37,619 nucleotides of DNA from Ga0077555 sp031406575 (GTDB taxonomy: Bacteria; Pseudomonadota; Alphaproteobacteria; Rhizobiales; Hyphomicrobiaceae). The position numbers and the translations under genes were made by a program. Below are positions 7,929 through 15,645 of this stretch, piece after piece. The notes below the pieces were generated by a model, which saw nothing but the letters and a program-made list of their open reading frames with translations, was not told the DNA's origin and did not search any database. Location: the NCBI GenBank assembly GCA_031406575.1, contig JANOHP010000054.1:1-37619 (forward strand), read 5' to 3'. Each line of letters starts with the position of its first letter. Within the stretch, counting starts at the first letter, position 1.

Positions 7929-8615
7929 TCAGAACCGCAGCACCCGCAGCCAGCGCATCACATCGAGCATGCTGATGGCAGCAGACGCGACATAGGTGAA
8001 CGCCGCCGCCCTGAGGATCTGGCGCGCAGCGGTCATATCGTCTGGCCCGATGTAGTTGCCCGCTTTCAGCACTGGCATCGCGCGCCGGAAACTGGCGTCG
8101 AACTCGACCGGCAATGTCACCGCATGCATGAAGATCGTCGAGCCCAGGATCAGCATGCCGACGAGCAGTTCTATGGCGAGCACGTGCGGGGATTTCGACA
8201 ACAGCATGACGATGGGCGCGGCCAACATCACGACGGAGCCGAACGTCTCCACGCGATGCGCCTGCTTGGCCATGCGCGTACGGGCGGCCAGCGGCCCGTA
8301 TCCGGTCGCGTCCTGCATGGCGTGGCCCACCTCGTGCGCCGCCACCACGATCGCGGCCAGCGACCGGCCAGAAAAGTGCTGCGGCGACAATCGCACCACC
8401 TTCTCTTCGGGATCATAGTGGTCGCCGAGCTTGGTCTCCTCGACCTTGACGGTGTGCAGCTTCATTTCATCGAGGACGTGGCGCGCGAATTCCCCACCGG
8501 TTCCGCCAAAGTCGGCCCGTTCCACAGAATGGCGTTTCAGGACGCCTCTAATCCACATCTGAGGCAGGAAGGCCAACGCAAAGCCCAGGGCCAGCAGAAT
8601 GATGACGAAACCCAA
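7929..8615 (-). CDS. Zinc metallopeptidase, YugP-like family, membrane bound
   Basis: An integral inner-membrane protein of 228 residues with a zincin motif, His94-Glu95-x-x-His98 in VVAAHEVGHAMQ. An N-terminal hydrophobic helix (residues 1-20) and hydrophobic stretches after the motif (about 125-165) suggest that the active site lies near the cytosolic face. The sequence RHSVERADFGGTGGEFAR and LSPQHFSGRSLAAIVVAAHE match the YugP/Zn-peptidase-2 family, whose physiological substrates are unknown. It lies upstream of the amidase with a 70-bp gap and is divergent from the thiolase-like gene at 8809. I see no functional link with either neighbour. Confidence 0.85.
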   Translation of the reverse strand: MGFVIILLALGFALAFLPQMWIRGVLKRHSVERADFGGTGGEFARHVLDEMKLHTVKVEETKLGDHYDPEEKVVRLSPQHFSGRSLAAIVVAAHEVGHAMQDATGYGPLAARTRMAKQAHRVETFGSVVMLAAPIVMLLSKSPHVLAIELLVGMLILGSTIFMHAVTLPVEFDASFRRAMPVLKAGNYIGPDDMTAARQILRAAAFTYVASAAISMLDVMRWLRVLRF

Positions 8616-8808
8616 GGCGCCCTCCGAGGTTCAGGCCACAGCGCCCCACGTGTAAGCGAAAACGGCGGCGGCGTTAAGGGCGCACGATGTGCGGGCAGGC
8701 GGAATGAAGCTGTCCGGACATCATTGACGCGGGCGGCGCTTCGGGCGAACTTGGGGGCCGTCGCATGACGCATGACGCCGGAATTTGATCGAGGGAGGTT
8801 CGCAGGGC

Positions 8809-9981
8809 ATGAGCACCAAGGGGAAAGCCTATATTGTCGGGGCTTACGAGCATCCGACGCGCAAGGCTCCGGATACGTCGCTGGCGCAGTTGCACGCCGA
8901 GTGCGCCAAGGGCGCCATCGAGGATGCGGGGCTGACGAAGGACGACATCGACGGCTATTTCTGCGCGGCGGGCGACACGCCCGGCCTCGGCGGCATTTCC
9001 ATGATCGACTACATGGGCTTGCGCTTGAAGCATTACGATTCGACCGACAGCGGCGGCTCGTCCTACAACCTGCATGTGGGCCACGCCGTCCAGGCAATCG
9101 CCGCTGGCAAGTGCAACATCGCGCTGATCACGCTGGCCGGCCGTCCCCGTTCGGAAGGCCAAGCGACGGGCACCGCGCCGCGCCTGGGCAATATCCAGCA
9201 GCCCGATCTCCAGTTCGAATTTCCCTATGGGCCGGCGACGGCCAATATGTACGCCATGGCCGCCATGCGGCACATGCACCAGTACGGCACCACGTCGGAA
9301 CAGCTCGCCTGGGTGAAGGTCGCAGCCTCGCACCACGCTCAGTACAATCCTCACGCCATGTTGCAGAAAGTGGTCACCGTCGAAGAGGTCGTGAACTCGC
9401 CGATGGTCGCCGACCCGCTGCATCGGCTCGACTGCTGCGTCATCTCCGATGGCGGCGGCGCGCTGATCGTCACACGCCCCGAAATTGCGAAAACCCTCAA
9501 GCGTCCGCTGGTCAAGGTGATCGGCACGGGAGAAGCGGCCAAGCACCCCATGGGCGGCCAGATCGATCTGACGTTCTCGGCCGGCCTTTGGTCGGGCAAG
9601 ACCGCGTTCGATGAAGCCGGCATCAAGCCGAAAGACATCAAGTACGCCTCGATCTACGACAGCTTCACCATCACCGTGGTGATGCAGCTCGAAGATCTGG
9701 GCTTCTGCGAAAAAGGCCAGGGCGGCAAGTTCGTGTCCGATGGCAACTTGATCTCGGGCGTCGGCAAACTGCCGTTCAACACCGATGGCGGCGGGCTGTG
9801 CTCCAACCATCCGGGCAATCGCGGCGGCATGACCAAGGTGATCGAAGCCGTGCGCCAGTTGCGCGGTGAATCGCATGCCAAAGTTCAGGTGCAGAGCTGC
9901 GATCTGGCGATTGCGCACGGCACGGGCGGCTCGCTCGGCACGCGCCACGTCGGCTCGACCGTCATTATGGAACGGGAGTGA
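8809..9981 (+). CDS. Thiolase-like protein (SCP-x/Ltp2 type) lacking the nucleophilic cysteine
   Basis: A 390-residue thiolase-fold protein that handles CoA thioesters in the cytosol. Seen: family segments DSGGSSYNLHVGHAVQAI (about 80-97), DSFTITVVMQLEDLGFC, NTDGGGLCSNHPGNRGG and AHGTGGSLGTRH. The loop that normally holds the catalytic Cys reads GGSSYN, and the C-terminal Cys-x-Gly motif is replaced by HGTGG, so ordinary thiolysis by this protein is doubtful. Known: cysteine-less thiolase-like proteins paired with a DUF35 protein include the retro-aldolases of steroid side-chain breakdown (Ltp2 with ChsH2). The DUF35 gene follows with only 5 bp between. Start: ATG 8809-8811 after GGGAGG; it skips a weaker in-frame start 24 bp earlier. 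Databases often label this type acetyl-CoA acetyltransferase. Confidence 0.85.
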   Translation: MSTKGKAYIVGAYEHPTRKAPDTSLAQLHAECAKGAIEDAGLTKDDIDGYFCAAGDTPGLGGISMIDYMGLRLKHYDSTDSGGSSYNLHVGHAVQAIAAGKCNIALITLAGRPRSEGQATGTAPRLGNIQQPDLQFEFPYGPATANMYAMAAMRHMHQYGTTSEQLAWVKVAASHHAQYNPHAMLQKVVTVEEVVNSPMVADPLHRLDCCVISDGGGALIVTRPEIAKTLKRPLVKVIGTGEAAKHPMGGQIDLTFSAGLWSGKTAFDEAGIKPKDIKYASIYDSFTITVVMQLEDLGFCEKGQGGKFVSDGNLISGVGKLPFNTDGGGLCSNHPGNRGGMTKVIEAVRQLRGESHAKVQVQSCDLAIAHGTGGSLGTRHVGSTVIMERE

Positions 9982-9986
9982 ACTCG

Positions 9987-10373
9987 ATGAGTGACAAAGT
10001 CTACGCCTCCGTTCCCACCACACCGGGCATCGAGGCCTATTGGGAAGCGGCCAACGCCGGCAAGCTCGTCATGCGGTCGTGCACGGCATGCGGAAAGCTG
10101 CACTACTATCCGCGCGGCATCTGCCCCCACTGCTTCTCCGACAAGCTCGACTGGAAAGAGACCAAAGGGACGGGCACGATCTATACCTACAGCGTCATGC
10201 GCGCCGCCAAGCCGTCCTATGTCATCGCCTACGTCACGCTCGACGAAGGCCTGTCGATGATGACCAACATCGTCGATTGCGACCCGGAAAAGGTGAAGAT
10301 CGGCCAGAAGGTGAAGGTCGTCTTCAAGCCCACCGAAAACGGCGGCAAACTGCCGTGCTTCACGTTGGCCTAA
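9987..10373 (+). CDS. Zn-ribbon and OB-fold protein, DUF35 family
   Basis: A 128-residue partner protein for thiolase-like or hydratase enzymes. Seen: an N-terminal helix region (PGIEAYWEAANAGKL), a rubredoxin-like zinc ribbon with Cys32-x2-Cys35 and Cys46-x2-Cys49, then an OB fold (GTIYTYSVMR to VKVVFKPTENG) expected to bind the CoA or acyl moiety. Start: ATG 9987-9989 with GGAG eight bases upstream; a GTG at 9978 in the same frame overlaps the previous stop and is a less likely alternative. Tight spacing to the thiolase-like gene implies a stable complex, as for ChsH2-DUF35/Ltp2 and for acetone- or HMG-CoA-type thiolase complexes. It would supply the acyl-CoA channel. Confidence 0.9.
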   Translation: MSDKVYASVPTTPGIEAYWEAANAGKLVMRSCTACGKLHYYPRGICPHCFSDKLDWKETKGTGTIYTYSVMRAAKPSYVIAYVTLDEGLSMMTNIVDCDPEKVKIGQKVKVVFKPTENGGKLPCFTLA

Positions 10374-10384
10374 ACGCGCCGCCA

Positions 10385-10410
10385 ACGCCGGACCTTTCAG
10401 GGTCCGGCGT
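10385..10410 (+). terminator. Hairpin between the DUF35 and CoA-transferase genes
   Basis: A perfect 10-bp stem ACGCCGGACC/GGTCCGGCGT with a six-base loop lies 12 bases after the DUF35 stop codon. There is no run of T after it (CTTAGCC follows), so it may be a weak terminator, an attenuator or an mRNA-stabilising hairpin that partly separates the upstream pair from the CoA-transferase gene. Confidence 0.5.
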
Positions 10411-10443
10411 CTTAGCCGGTTCAGCTCTCCATACGGATTTCCG

Positions 10444-11148
10444 ATGATCAACAAGTTTGTGCAATCAGTCGCTGACGCCATGGCCGGCATCAAGGATGGC
10501 TCTATTGTGTTGATCGGCGGATTCGGCTCCGTGGGGCAGCCCAATCACCTGCTCGACGGCTTGACCGAGCAGGGCGCCAAGGACCTGACCATCGTCGCCA
10601 ACAACGCTGGCACCGGGCGCGAGACCGGTATTGCGCGCTTGATGGACATGGGGCGGGTCCGCAAAATTGTCTGCAGCTTCCCGCGCAGCGCGGGTTCCGT
10701 CGTGTTCGAGGAGCTGCACTCGGCCGGCAAGCTCGAACTAGAGCTGGTGGCGCAGGGCACGCTCGCCGAGCGTATCCGTGCGGGCGGCGCCGGTATCCCC
10801 GCGTTCTTCACGCCGACAGCCTATGGCACGGTGCTGGCCGAGGGTAAGGAAGCGCGCGAATACGACGGCCGCATGAACATTCTCGAGCGCGCCATCAAGG
10901 CTGACGTCGCCCTCGTCGAAGCGTGGCAGGCCGACCGTTGGGGCAATATTCGCTACCGCACGAGCGGGCGCAATTTCAATCCGGTCATGGCGACAGCCGC
11001 CGATCTCACGATCCTGCAGACGCAGCACGTCGTCGAACTGGGCGAACTCGGCCCCGACGACATCCATACTCCGGGCGTCTACGTCGATCGCATCATCCAC
11101 ATCCCCTACGGCGATCCGCCGCCCGCGCAGAAGAACATGGACGATTGA
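10444..11148 (+). CDS. CoA-transferase family I, alpha subunit (orphan)
   Basis: A 234-residue protein of the 3-oxoacid/glutaconate CoA-transferase alpha-subunit family (PcaI, ScoA, IpdA type). Seen: the N-terminal CoA-binding signature IGGFGSVGQP at residues 24-33, NNAGTGRETG, FEELHSAGKLELELVAQGTLAERIRAGGAGIPAF in family order (in fragments VAQGTLAERIRAGGAGIPAF), and AWQADRWGNIRYR. Normal enzymes are alpha-beta dimers whose catalytic Glu is on the beta subunit. No beta subunit follows: the next gene is a peptide-binding protein 124 bp away, and no frame in the gap encodes one. It may partner with a beta subunit encoded elsewhere, or serve another role with the thiolase-like/DUF35 pair. The start codon has only a weak ribosome site. 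Confidence 0.88.
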   Translation: MINKFVQSVADAMAGIKDGSIVLIGGFGSVGQPNHLLDGLTEQGAKDLTIVANNAGTGRETGIARLMDMGRVRKIVCSFPRSAGSVVFEELHSAGKLELELVAQGTLAERIRAGGAGIPAFFTPTAYGTVLAEGKEAREYDGRMNILERAIKADVALVEAWQADRWGNIRYRTSGRNFNPVMATAADLTILQTQHVVELGELGPDDIHTPGVYVDRIIHIPYGDPPPAQKNMDD

Positions 11149-11192
11149 GGCCATCACCACCGAAGCGTGCGTTGGTTCGGATGCAAGCTGCA

Positions 11193-11222
11193 TTGACATG
11201 CGCCGACACGCGCGCCGATACT
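11193..11222 (+). promoter_or_regulatory. Candidate sigma70-type promoter of the dipeptide ABC operon
   Basis: TTGACA (11193-11198), a perfect -35 box, is followed after 18 bases by GATACT (11217-11222), which matches four of six bases of the -10 box. It lies 51 bases upstream of the dppA-like start codon in the gap after the CoA-transferase gene. That would make the ABC operon independently transcribed. Confidence 0.45.
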
Positions 11223-11272
11223 TCGGGGAAAGCACGATACGACAAAAACAGATGCGACTGGGAGGTCGTCCT

Positions 11273-12916
11273 ATGAGCCTTTTGCGCCGGTTCGGCATTG
11301 CGGCAACTGGGCTCGCGCTCGCGAGCGCTTTTCCCCACCCATCGGTCGCGCAAGAGCCCAAGGGCTCTCTCGTCTTCGCCGTCGAGTCTCTGGCGGCCCA
11401 GACCCTCGATCCGATCTTGGAGCAACGGCCGGGCAACGCCGTCTATCAAGCGGTGATGTACGACAGCCTCGTCGGCTTCGACATCGAGAAGGGCGGCCTC
11501 GGGCCGGGCGTTGCCGAAAGCTGGAAGCTCTCCGACGACGGGCTCACCTGGACCTTCAAGTTGCGGCCGGGCCAGAAGTGGCACAACGGCGATCCGCTGA
11601 CCGCGCACGACGTGAAGTTCAGTATCGAGCGGCACATGGCACCAAACTCGGTTGCCGCCGCTGCCGCCAGCATGAAGCGCTCGATCAAATCGATCGACGT
11701 CGTCGATGATCTGACCGTGAACGTCAACACGACCGCGCCTCAGCTCGGATTGCCGGCAACCCTCAGTCGCGCCGTCGCGCCCGAGGGCACGGTGATGCCG
11801 AAGAAATATATCGAAACGGTCGGCGAGGAGGAGTTCCGCAGGAAGCCGCTTGGCAGCGGCCCGTGGAAGTTCGTCAAAAGCGTGCCCGGAGACCGCCTCG
11901 AGTTCGAAGCCGTGGACTGGCCGCACTGGCGCGGACGGCCCAACTTCAAGACGCTGACCATCCTGCAAATCCCCGAAGAATCGACGCGCGTCGCCATGGC
12001 CCGCACCGGCGAGGTGGCAATCGCCTCGATCGGGCCCGAAGCGATGCAGGGCGCCAGCCGTGGCGGCCTCGAGGTGCTATCGGTGCCGGCCACCATGCAG
12101 GCAGTGTTTCAATTCTGGGGCACCTACCGCCCGGCGGCGAAAGACAGCCCCGTTGCCAAAGTGCGCGTGCGCCAGGCACTCTCGATGGCCATCGATCGCA
12201 AACAGATCATCGAGCACGTCATGGCCGGCAAGGCCGAGATCCCGCGCCCCTATTCGACCTTCGCCTATACCGACAGCGTGTCGGTCGATCGATGGAAGAC
12301 GTGGACGGACGAGAATTTCCGCTACGATCCGGTCGCCGCCAAAAGGATCCTCGCCGAGGAGGGGTATCCCAACGGCTTCGAGCTGAAATTCGCCAACACG
12401 GCGCTGCCCGGCACGCAATTCATGGTCGATGTCGGAACTGCGATCGTGGACATGTGGGGCAAGATTGGCGTCAAGGTGACGGTGAAGCACTACGAATGGG
12501 GGTCCTTCCCTCCGCTCGTGCGGGGCAACCAGGAACACCTGACGGGTTGGGCCTCGATGTATCGCACGGTCGGGCGACCCGATGCGCCGTGGCGCTACAA
12601 TGCCGCTTTCTCCTCGGATGGAGGCGAGCGCCTGCTCGGGGAGAAAGACAACTGCAATGAAACCTGCAAAAAATTCGACGAACTCTACAAGTCGGTGATC
12701 GACGAGCGCGATCCCGTCAAGCGCACCGCCCTCAACGACTCCATGGTGGAACTGGTCTCCAACAGCTGGATGTCGATCCCGATCATCGAAGGCATGGGCT
12801 ATTACGCCGTCAACCGCACGAAGGCCGGCCGTTTCGCCGCCATCCCCGGCCGCCACGAACTCGGCGACGTCTTCGAACGCATCCCGCGCCCCGACCAGAA
12901 GCCGTGGAAGAAGTGA
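11273..12916 (+). CDS. Peptide ABC transporter substrate-binding protein (family 5)
   Basis: The periplasmic receptor of a dipeptide/oligopeptide-type importer, 547 residues. Seen: an N-terminal signal peptide (LLRRFGIAATGLALASAF, cleavage near SVAQ), then family 5 landmarks: LDPILEQRPGNAVYQAVMYD, AESWKLSDDGLTWTFKLRPG, WHNGDPLTAHDVKFSIER, VRQALSMAIDRKQII and GYPNGFEL. Start: ATG 11273-11275 with GGGAGG seven bases upstream; a longer in-frame version from 11198 adds a non-signal extension and is rejected. It is first in a five-gene operon whose spacings are 4 bp or overlaps. Family 5 receptors bind peptides but also opines, nickel and other solutes, so the ligand is open; no lipobox Cys is present. 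Confidence 0.92.
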   Translation: MSLLRRFGIAATGLALASAFPHPSVAQEPKGSLVFAVESLAAQTLDPILEQRPGNAVYQAVMYDSLVGFDIEKGGLGPGVAESWKLSDDGLTWTFKLRPGQKWHNGDPLTAHDVKFSIERHMAPNSVAAAAASMKRSIKSIDVVDDLTVNVNTTAPQLGLPATLSRAVAPEGTVMPKKYIETVGEEEFRRKPLGSGPWKFVKSVPGDRLEFEAVDWPHWRGRPNFKTLTILQIPEESTRVAMARTGEVAIASIGPEAMQGASRGGLEVLSVPATMQAVFQFWGTYRPAAKDSPVAKVRVRQALSMAIDRKQIIEHVMAGKAEIPRPYSTFAYTDSVSVDRWKTWTDENFRYDPVAAKRILAEEGYPNGFELKFANTALPGTQFMVDVGTAIVDMWGKIGVKVTVKHYEWGSFPPLVRGNQEHLTGWASMYRTVGRPDAPWRYNAAFSSDGGERLLGEKDNCNETCKKFDELYKSVIDERDPVKRTALNDSMVELVSNSWMSIPIIEGMGYYAVNRTKAGRFAAIPGRHELGDVFERIPRPDQKPWKK

Positions 12917-12920
12917 GCGC

Positions 12921-13838
12921 ATGAGCCGCTTCATCGCTCGACGGTTGTTGCAAGGGCTCGTGCTTCTCGGGCTCGTTGCAACCGTCGTGTTCTTTCTCGG
13001 GCGCCTGACGGGCAATCCCGCCGACTTGATGTTGCCGGAGGATGCGACCGCCGAAGACCGCGTGGCGTTGATCAAGGCGCTGGGCCTCGATGGACCGCTG
13101 CATCAACAGTACTTCATCTTCATCGGCAAGGCGCTGCAGGGTGACCTCGGCATGTCGATCCGCATGCGCCAGCCCGCTGTCGATGCCTTCTTCTCGCGAT
13201 TGCCCAATACGCTGCTGATCATCCCCTGGGCCATATTGCTCGCCATGTGCGTCGGCATTCCGCTCGGCGTCGTGGCGGCCGTCAATCGTGGCCGATTTCT
13301 CGATCGCGCCGCCGGCACCGTCGCCGTGTTGGGCGTCGCCACGCCCAGCTTCTGGCTCGGCATCATGTTGATTTTCGTGTTCAGCGTCGAGCTCGGCTGG
13401 TTACCCTCGGGCCGCATGGGGGGACCGTCGCATTATGTGCTGCCCGTGATCACGCTCGGCACGTTTTTGACCGCAGGCTTCATGCGACTGACACGGTCCA
13501 GCATGCTCGAAGTGATGGAAAGCGAATACATCAAGCTCGCCCGCATCAAAGGATTGAGCGAGGGCGTCGTCATCTGGAAGCACTGCCTACGCAATGCTCT
13601 CATTCCGATCCTGACTTTGTGGGGCGTGTTCGTCGGCAATTTGATCACCGGCGCCATCGTGACGGAGACCGTATTCGCGTGGCCCGGCATCGGGCGCCTC
13701 ACCTACGAGGCCGTCATCTATCGTGACTTTCCGCTATTGCAGGCGGTGATCATCCTGAAATCGATCCTGATCCTCTCGATCAACCTCTTCGTGGATATCC
13801 TGTACGCCTACGTCGACCCGCGCATTCGGTTTTCGTGA
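12921..13838 (+). CDS. dppB: Peptide ABC transporter permease, DppB type
   Basis: An inner-membrane permease subunit, 305 residues, six predicted helices. Seen: an N-terminal RLLQGLVLLGLVATVVFFLG helix, the conserved LGLDGPLHQQYF and LQGDLGMSIRMRQPV-like LGMSIRMRQP, and the ATPase-contacting EAA loop ESEYIKLARIKGLSEGVV. The C-terminal DILYAYVDPRIRFS is diagnostic for DppB/OppB proteins. It starts 4 bp after the binding-protein stop and its end touches the next permease gene, so it is co-translated with it. Confidence 0.93.
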   Translation: MSRFIARRLLQGLVLLGLVATVVFFLGRLTGNPADLMLPEDATAEDRVALIKALGLDGPLHQQYFIFIGKALQGDLGMSIRMRQPAVDAFFSRLPNTLLIIPWAILLAMCVGIPLGVVAAVNRGRFLDRAAGTVAVLGVATPSFWLGIMLIFVFSVELGWLPSGRMGGPSHYVLPVITLGTFLTAGFMRLTRSSMLEVMESEYIKLARIKGLSEGVVIWKHCLRNALIPILTLWGVFVGNLITGAIVTETVFAWPGIGRLTYEAVIYRDFPLLQAVIILKSILILSINLFVDILYAYVDPRIRFS

Positions 13839-13846
13839 GATCGCCC

Positions 13847-14671
13847 ATGCGCCGGATACCCTGGATTCCGATCCTGATCATCACCGTCATTGTCTTGATG
13901 GCCGTTCTGGCGCCGCTGTTGGCTCCGCATTCGCCGATCGACCAGACACTGCGCGATAAACTCATGCCCCCATTCTGGATGGAGGGTGGCAACACCAAAT
14001 ATATCCTGGGCACCGACGCTTTCGGGCGCGATATCCTGAGCCGGCTCATCTACGGCGCGCGCGTCAGTCTGCTGGTGGCACTGTTGGCGTTGACGGCGGG
14101 AGGCGGCGTCGGCCTGCTGATCGGCATTGTGGCCGGCTACATCGGCGGCAAGGTGGACAGCGTGCTGATGCGCCTCGTCGATGCAGCCTTCACATTTCCA
14201 GCGATCCTGTTTGCCCTGTTGCTCTCGGTAACCATGGGCCAGGGGCTGACGACGCTCGTCATCGCGATCAGTCTGCTGCTCTGGGCGAGCTTCGCGCGCA
14301 TCATTCGCGGCGAGGTGCTCTCTCTGAAGCAGCGTGATTTCGTAGCGCTGGCGAAGGTGCGCGGGTGCTCCAGCAGACGTATCATGTTGACGCACGTGCT
14401 GCCCAACGTGCTCAACACGTTCATGGTGCTCGTCACGCTCAACATCGGTGTCGTCATCATTGCCGAAGCATCGCTGAGTTTTCTGGGCGCTGGCATCCCG
14501 CCGCCGACGCCGACGTGGGGCTTGATGGTGTCCGAGGGCCGTGGGCGCATCGCTGACGCCTGGTGGGTGGCGCTCATCCCGGGCATCGCCATCACGCTGC
14601 TTGTGCTGTCGGTCAATCTGTTCGGCGACTGGCTGCGTGACAGACTCGACCCGAGGTTGCGCCAGCTATGA
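13847..14671 (+). CDS. dppC: Peptide ABC transporter permease, DppC type
   Basis: The second permease subunit, about 274 residues with six predicted helices. Seen: HSPIDQTLRDKLMPPFW, the strongly conserved LGTDAFGRDILSRLIYGARV, the EAA loop QRDFVALAKVRGCSSRRI, and a C-terminal GIAITLLVLSVNLFGDWLRD with DRLDPRL, all typical of DppC/OppC. A GTG at 13835 overlaps the stop of the preceding gene and could be the start; I prefer ATG 13847, which has GAG at a suitable distance and begins the hydrophobic N-terminus. It pairs with the DppB-type subunit to form the channel. Confidence 0.92.
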   Translation: MRRIPWIPILIITVIVLMAVLAPLLAPHSPIDQTLRDKLMPPFWMEGGNTKYILGTDAFGRDILSRLIYGARVSLLVALLALTAGGGVGLLIGIVAGYIGGKVDSVLMRLVDAAFTFPAILFALLLSVTMGQGLTTLVIAISLLLWASFARIIRGEVLSLKQRDFVALAKVRGCSSRRIMLTHVLPNVLNTFMVLVTLNIGVVIIAEASLSFLGAGIPPPTPTWGLMVSEGRGRIADAWWVALIPGIAITLLVLSVNLFGDWLRDRLDPRLRQL

Positions 14672-15645
14672 GCAGCGACAACGTCCTGGAAGTCAAAGGT
14701 CTCACAACGCATTTCTTCCTGCGGCGCGGCGTCGTCAAGGCGGTGGATGGCGTCAGCTTCAGCCTCCAACGCGGCGAAGTTCTGGGTCTCGTCGGGGAGT
14801 CGGGGTGCGGCAAGAGCTTGACCGCGCTGTCGCTCATGCGACTGCTGCCGAAGGGTGGCGCGCGCACCATTGCCGGTGAAGTTCGGCTGGGCGGCGAGGA
14901 TATCCTCACCTATTCGCCGCGCCAGATGCGAGATATCCGCGGCCGTCGCATCTCGATGATCCTGCAGGACCCGCAGACCTCGCTCAATCCGGTGTTCACG
15001 ATCGGTGAGCAATTGCGCGAGGCCATCTACCGCCGCACGCGCGGGCGGGCCAAGGACATCTTGCCCGAGGCGATCGCGGCACTGCGCCGGGTCGAGATCG
15101 CCGCGCCCGCGCAGCGCATTGGCCAATATCCCCATCAGATGAGCGGCGGCATGAAGCAGCGCGTCGTCGGGGCCATCGCCATCAGCGGCGAGCCCCAGGT
15201 GCTGATCGCCGATGAGCCTACGACCGCGCTCGATGTAACGATCCAGCTCCAATACCTGAAATTGCTCAAACGCCTGCAAGCCGAAACCGGAACCGCGATC
15301 CTCTTCATCACGCACGACTTCGGCGTCGTGGCGCGCATGTGCGACCGGGTGGCGGTGATGTATGCGGGCCGCATCGTCGAATGTGGCCCCGTGCGACAAG
15401 TGTTCGAGTACCCGTCGCATCCCTATACGCAGGCTCTGATCGCATCCGTGCCGAAAATGACGGGTGCCATCGGTCGCCTGACGACGATCGAGGGACAGCC
15501 GCCTTCGCTCATGGATTTGCCGGTGGGCTGCCGGTTCGCGGCGCGCTGCGCGCACGCAGTGGCCCGGTGCCGCGAGAGCTACCCGACTTCCTTTTCGGTC
15601 GGCGCAGATCACACGGCCGACTGCTGGAGGCTCGCCCCCGCATGA
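14668..15645 (+). CDS. dppD: Peptide ABC transporter ATP-binding protein, DppD type
   Basis: One of the two ATPases that power the importer, 325 residues. Seen: Walker A GESGCGKS (43-50), Q-loop MILQDPQTSLNP, signature QMSGGMKQRV, Walker B LIADEPTTALD, H-loop LFITHDFG, and the oligopeptide/dipeptide C-terminal domain with four-cysteine-type motif (GCRFAARCAHAVARC ... DCW), which may bind an Fe-S cluster as proposed for this family. The start overlaps the previous stop as ATGA and its stop overlaps the next start in the same way, so the three genes are translationally coupled. Confidence 0.95.
   Translation: MSSDNVLEVKGLTTHFFLRRGVVKAVDGVSFSLQRGEVLGLVGESGCGKSLTALSLMRLLPKGGARTIAGEVRLGGEDILTYSPRQMRDIRGRRISMILQDPQTSLNPVFTIGEQLREAIYRRTRGRAKDILPEAIAALRRVEIAAPAQRIGQYPHQMSGGMKQRVVGAIAISGEPQVLIADEPTTALDVTIQLQYLKLLKRLQAETGTAILFITHDFGVVARMCDRVAVMYAGRIVECGPVRQVFEYPSHPYTQALIASVPKMTGAIGRLTTIEGQPPSLMDLPVGCRFAARCAHAVARCRESYPTSFSVGADHTADCWRLAPA

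Noticed and set aside
11198..11272. Longer N-terminus for the peptide-binding protein
   Set aside because: It would bury the signal peptide; ATG 11273 has a strong ribosome site, and the extension covers the probable promoter region.
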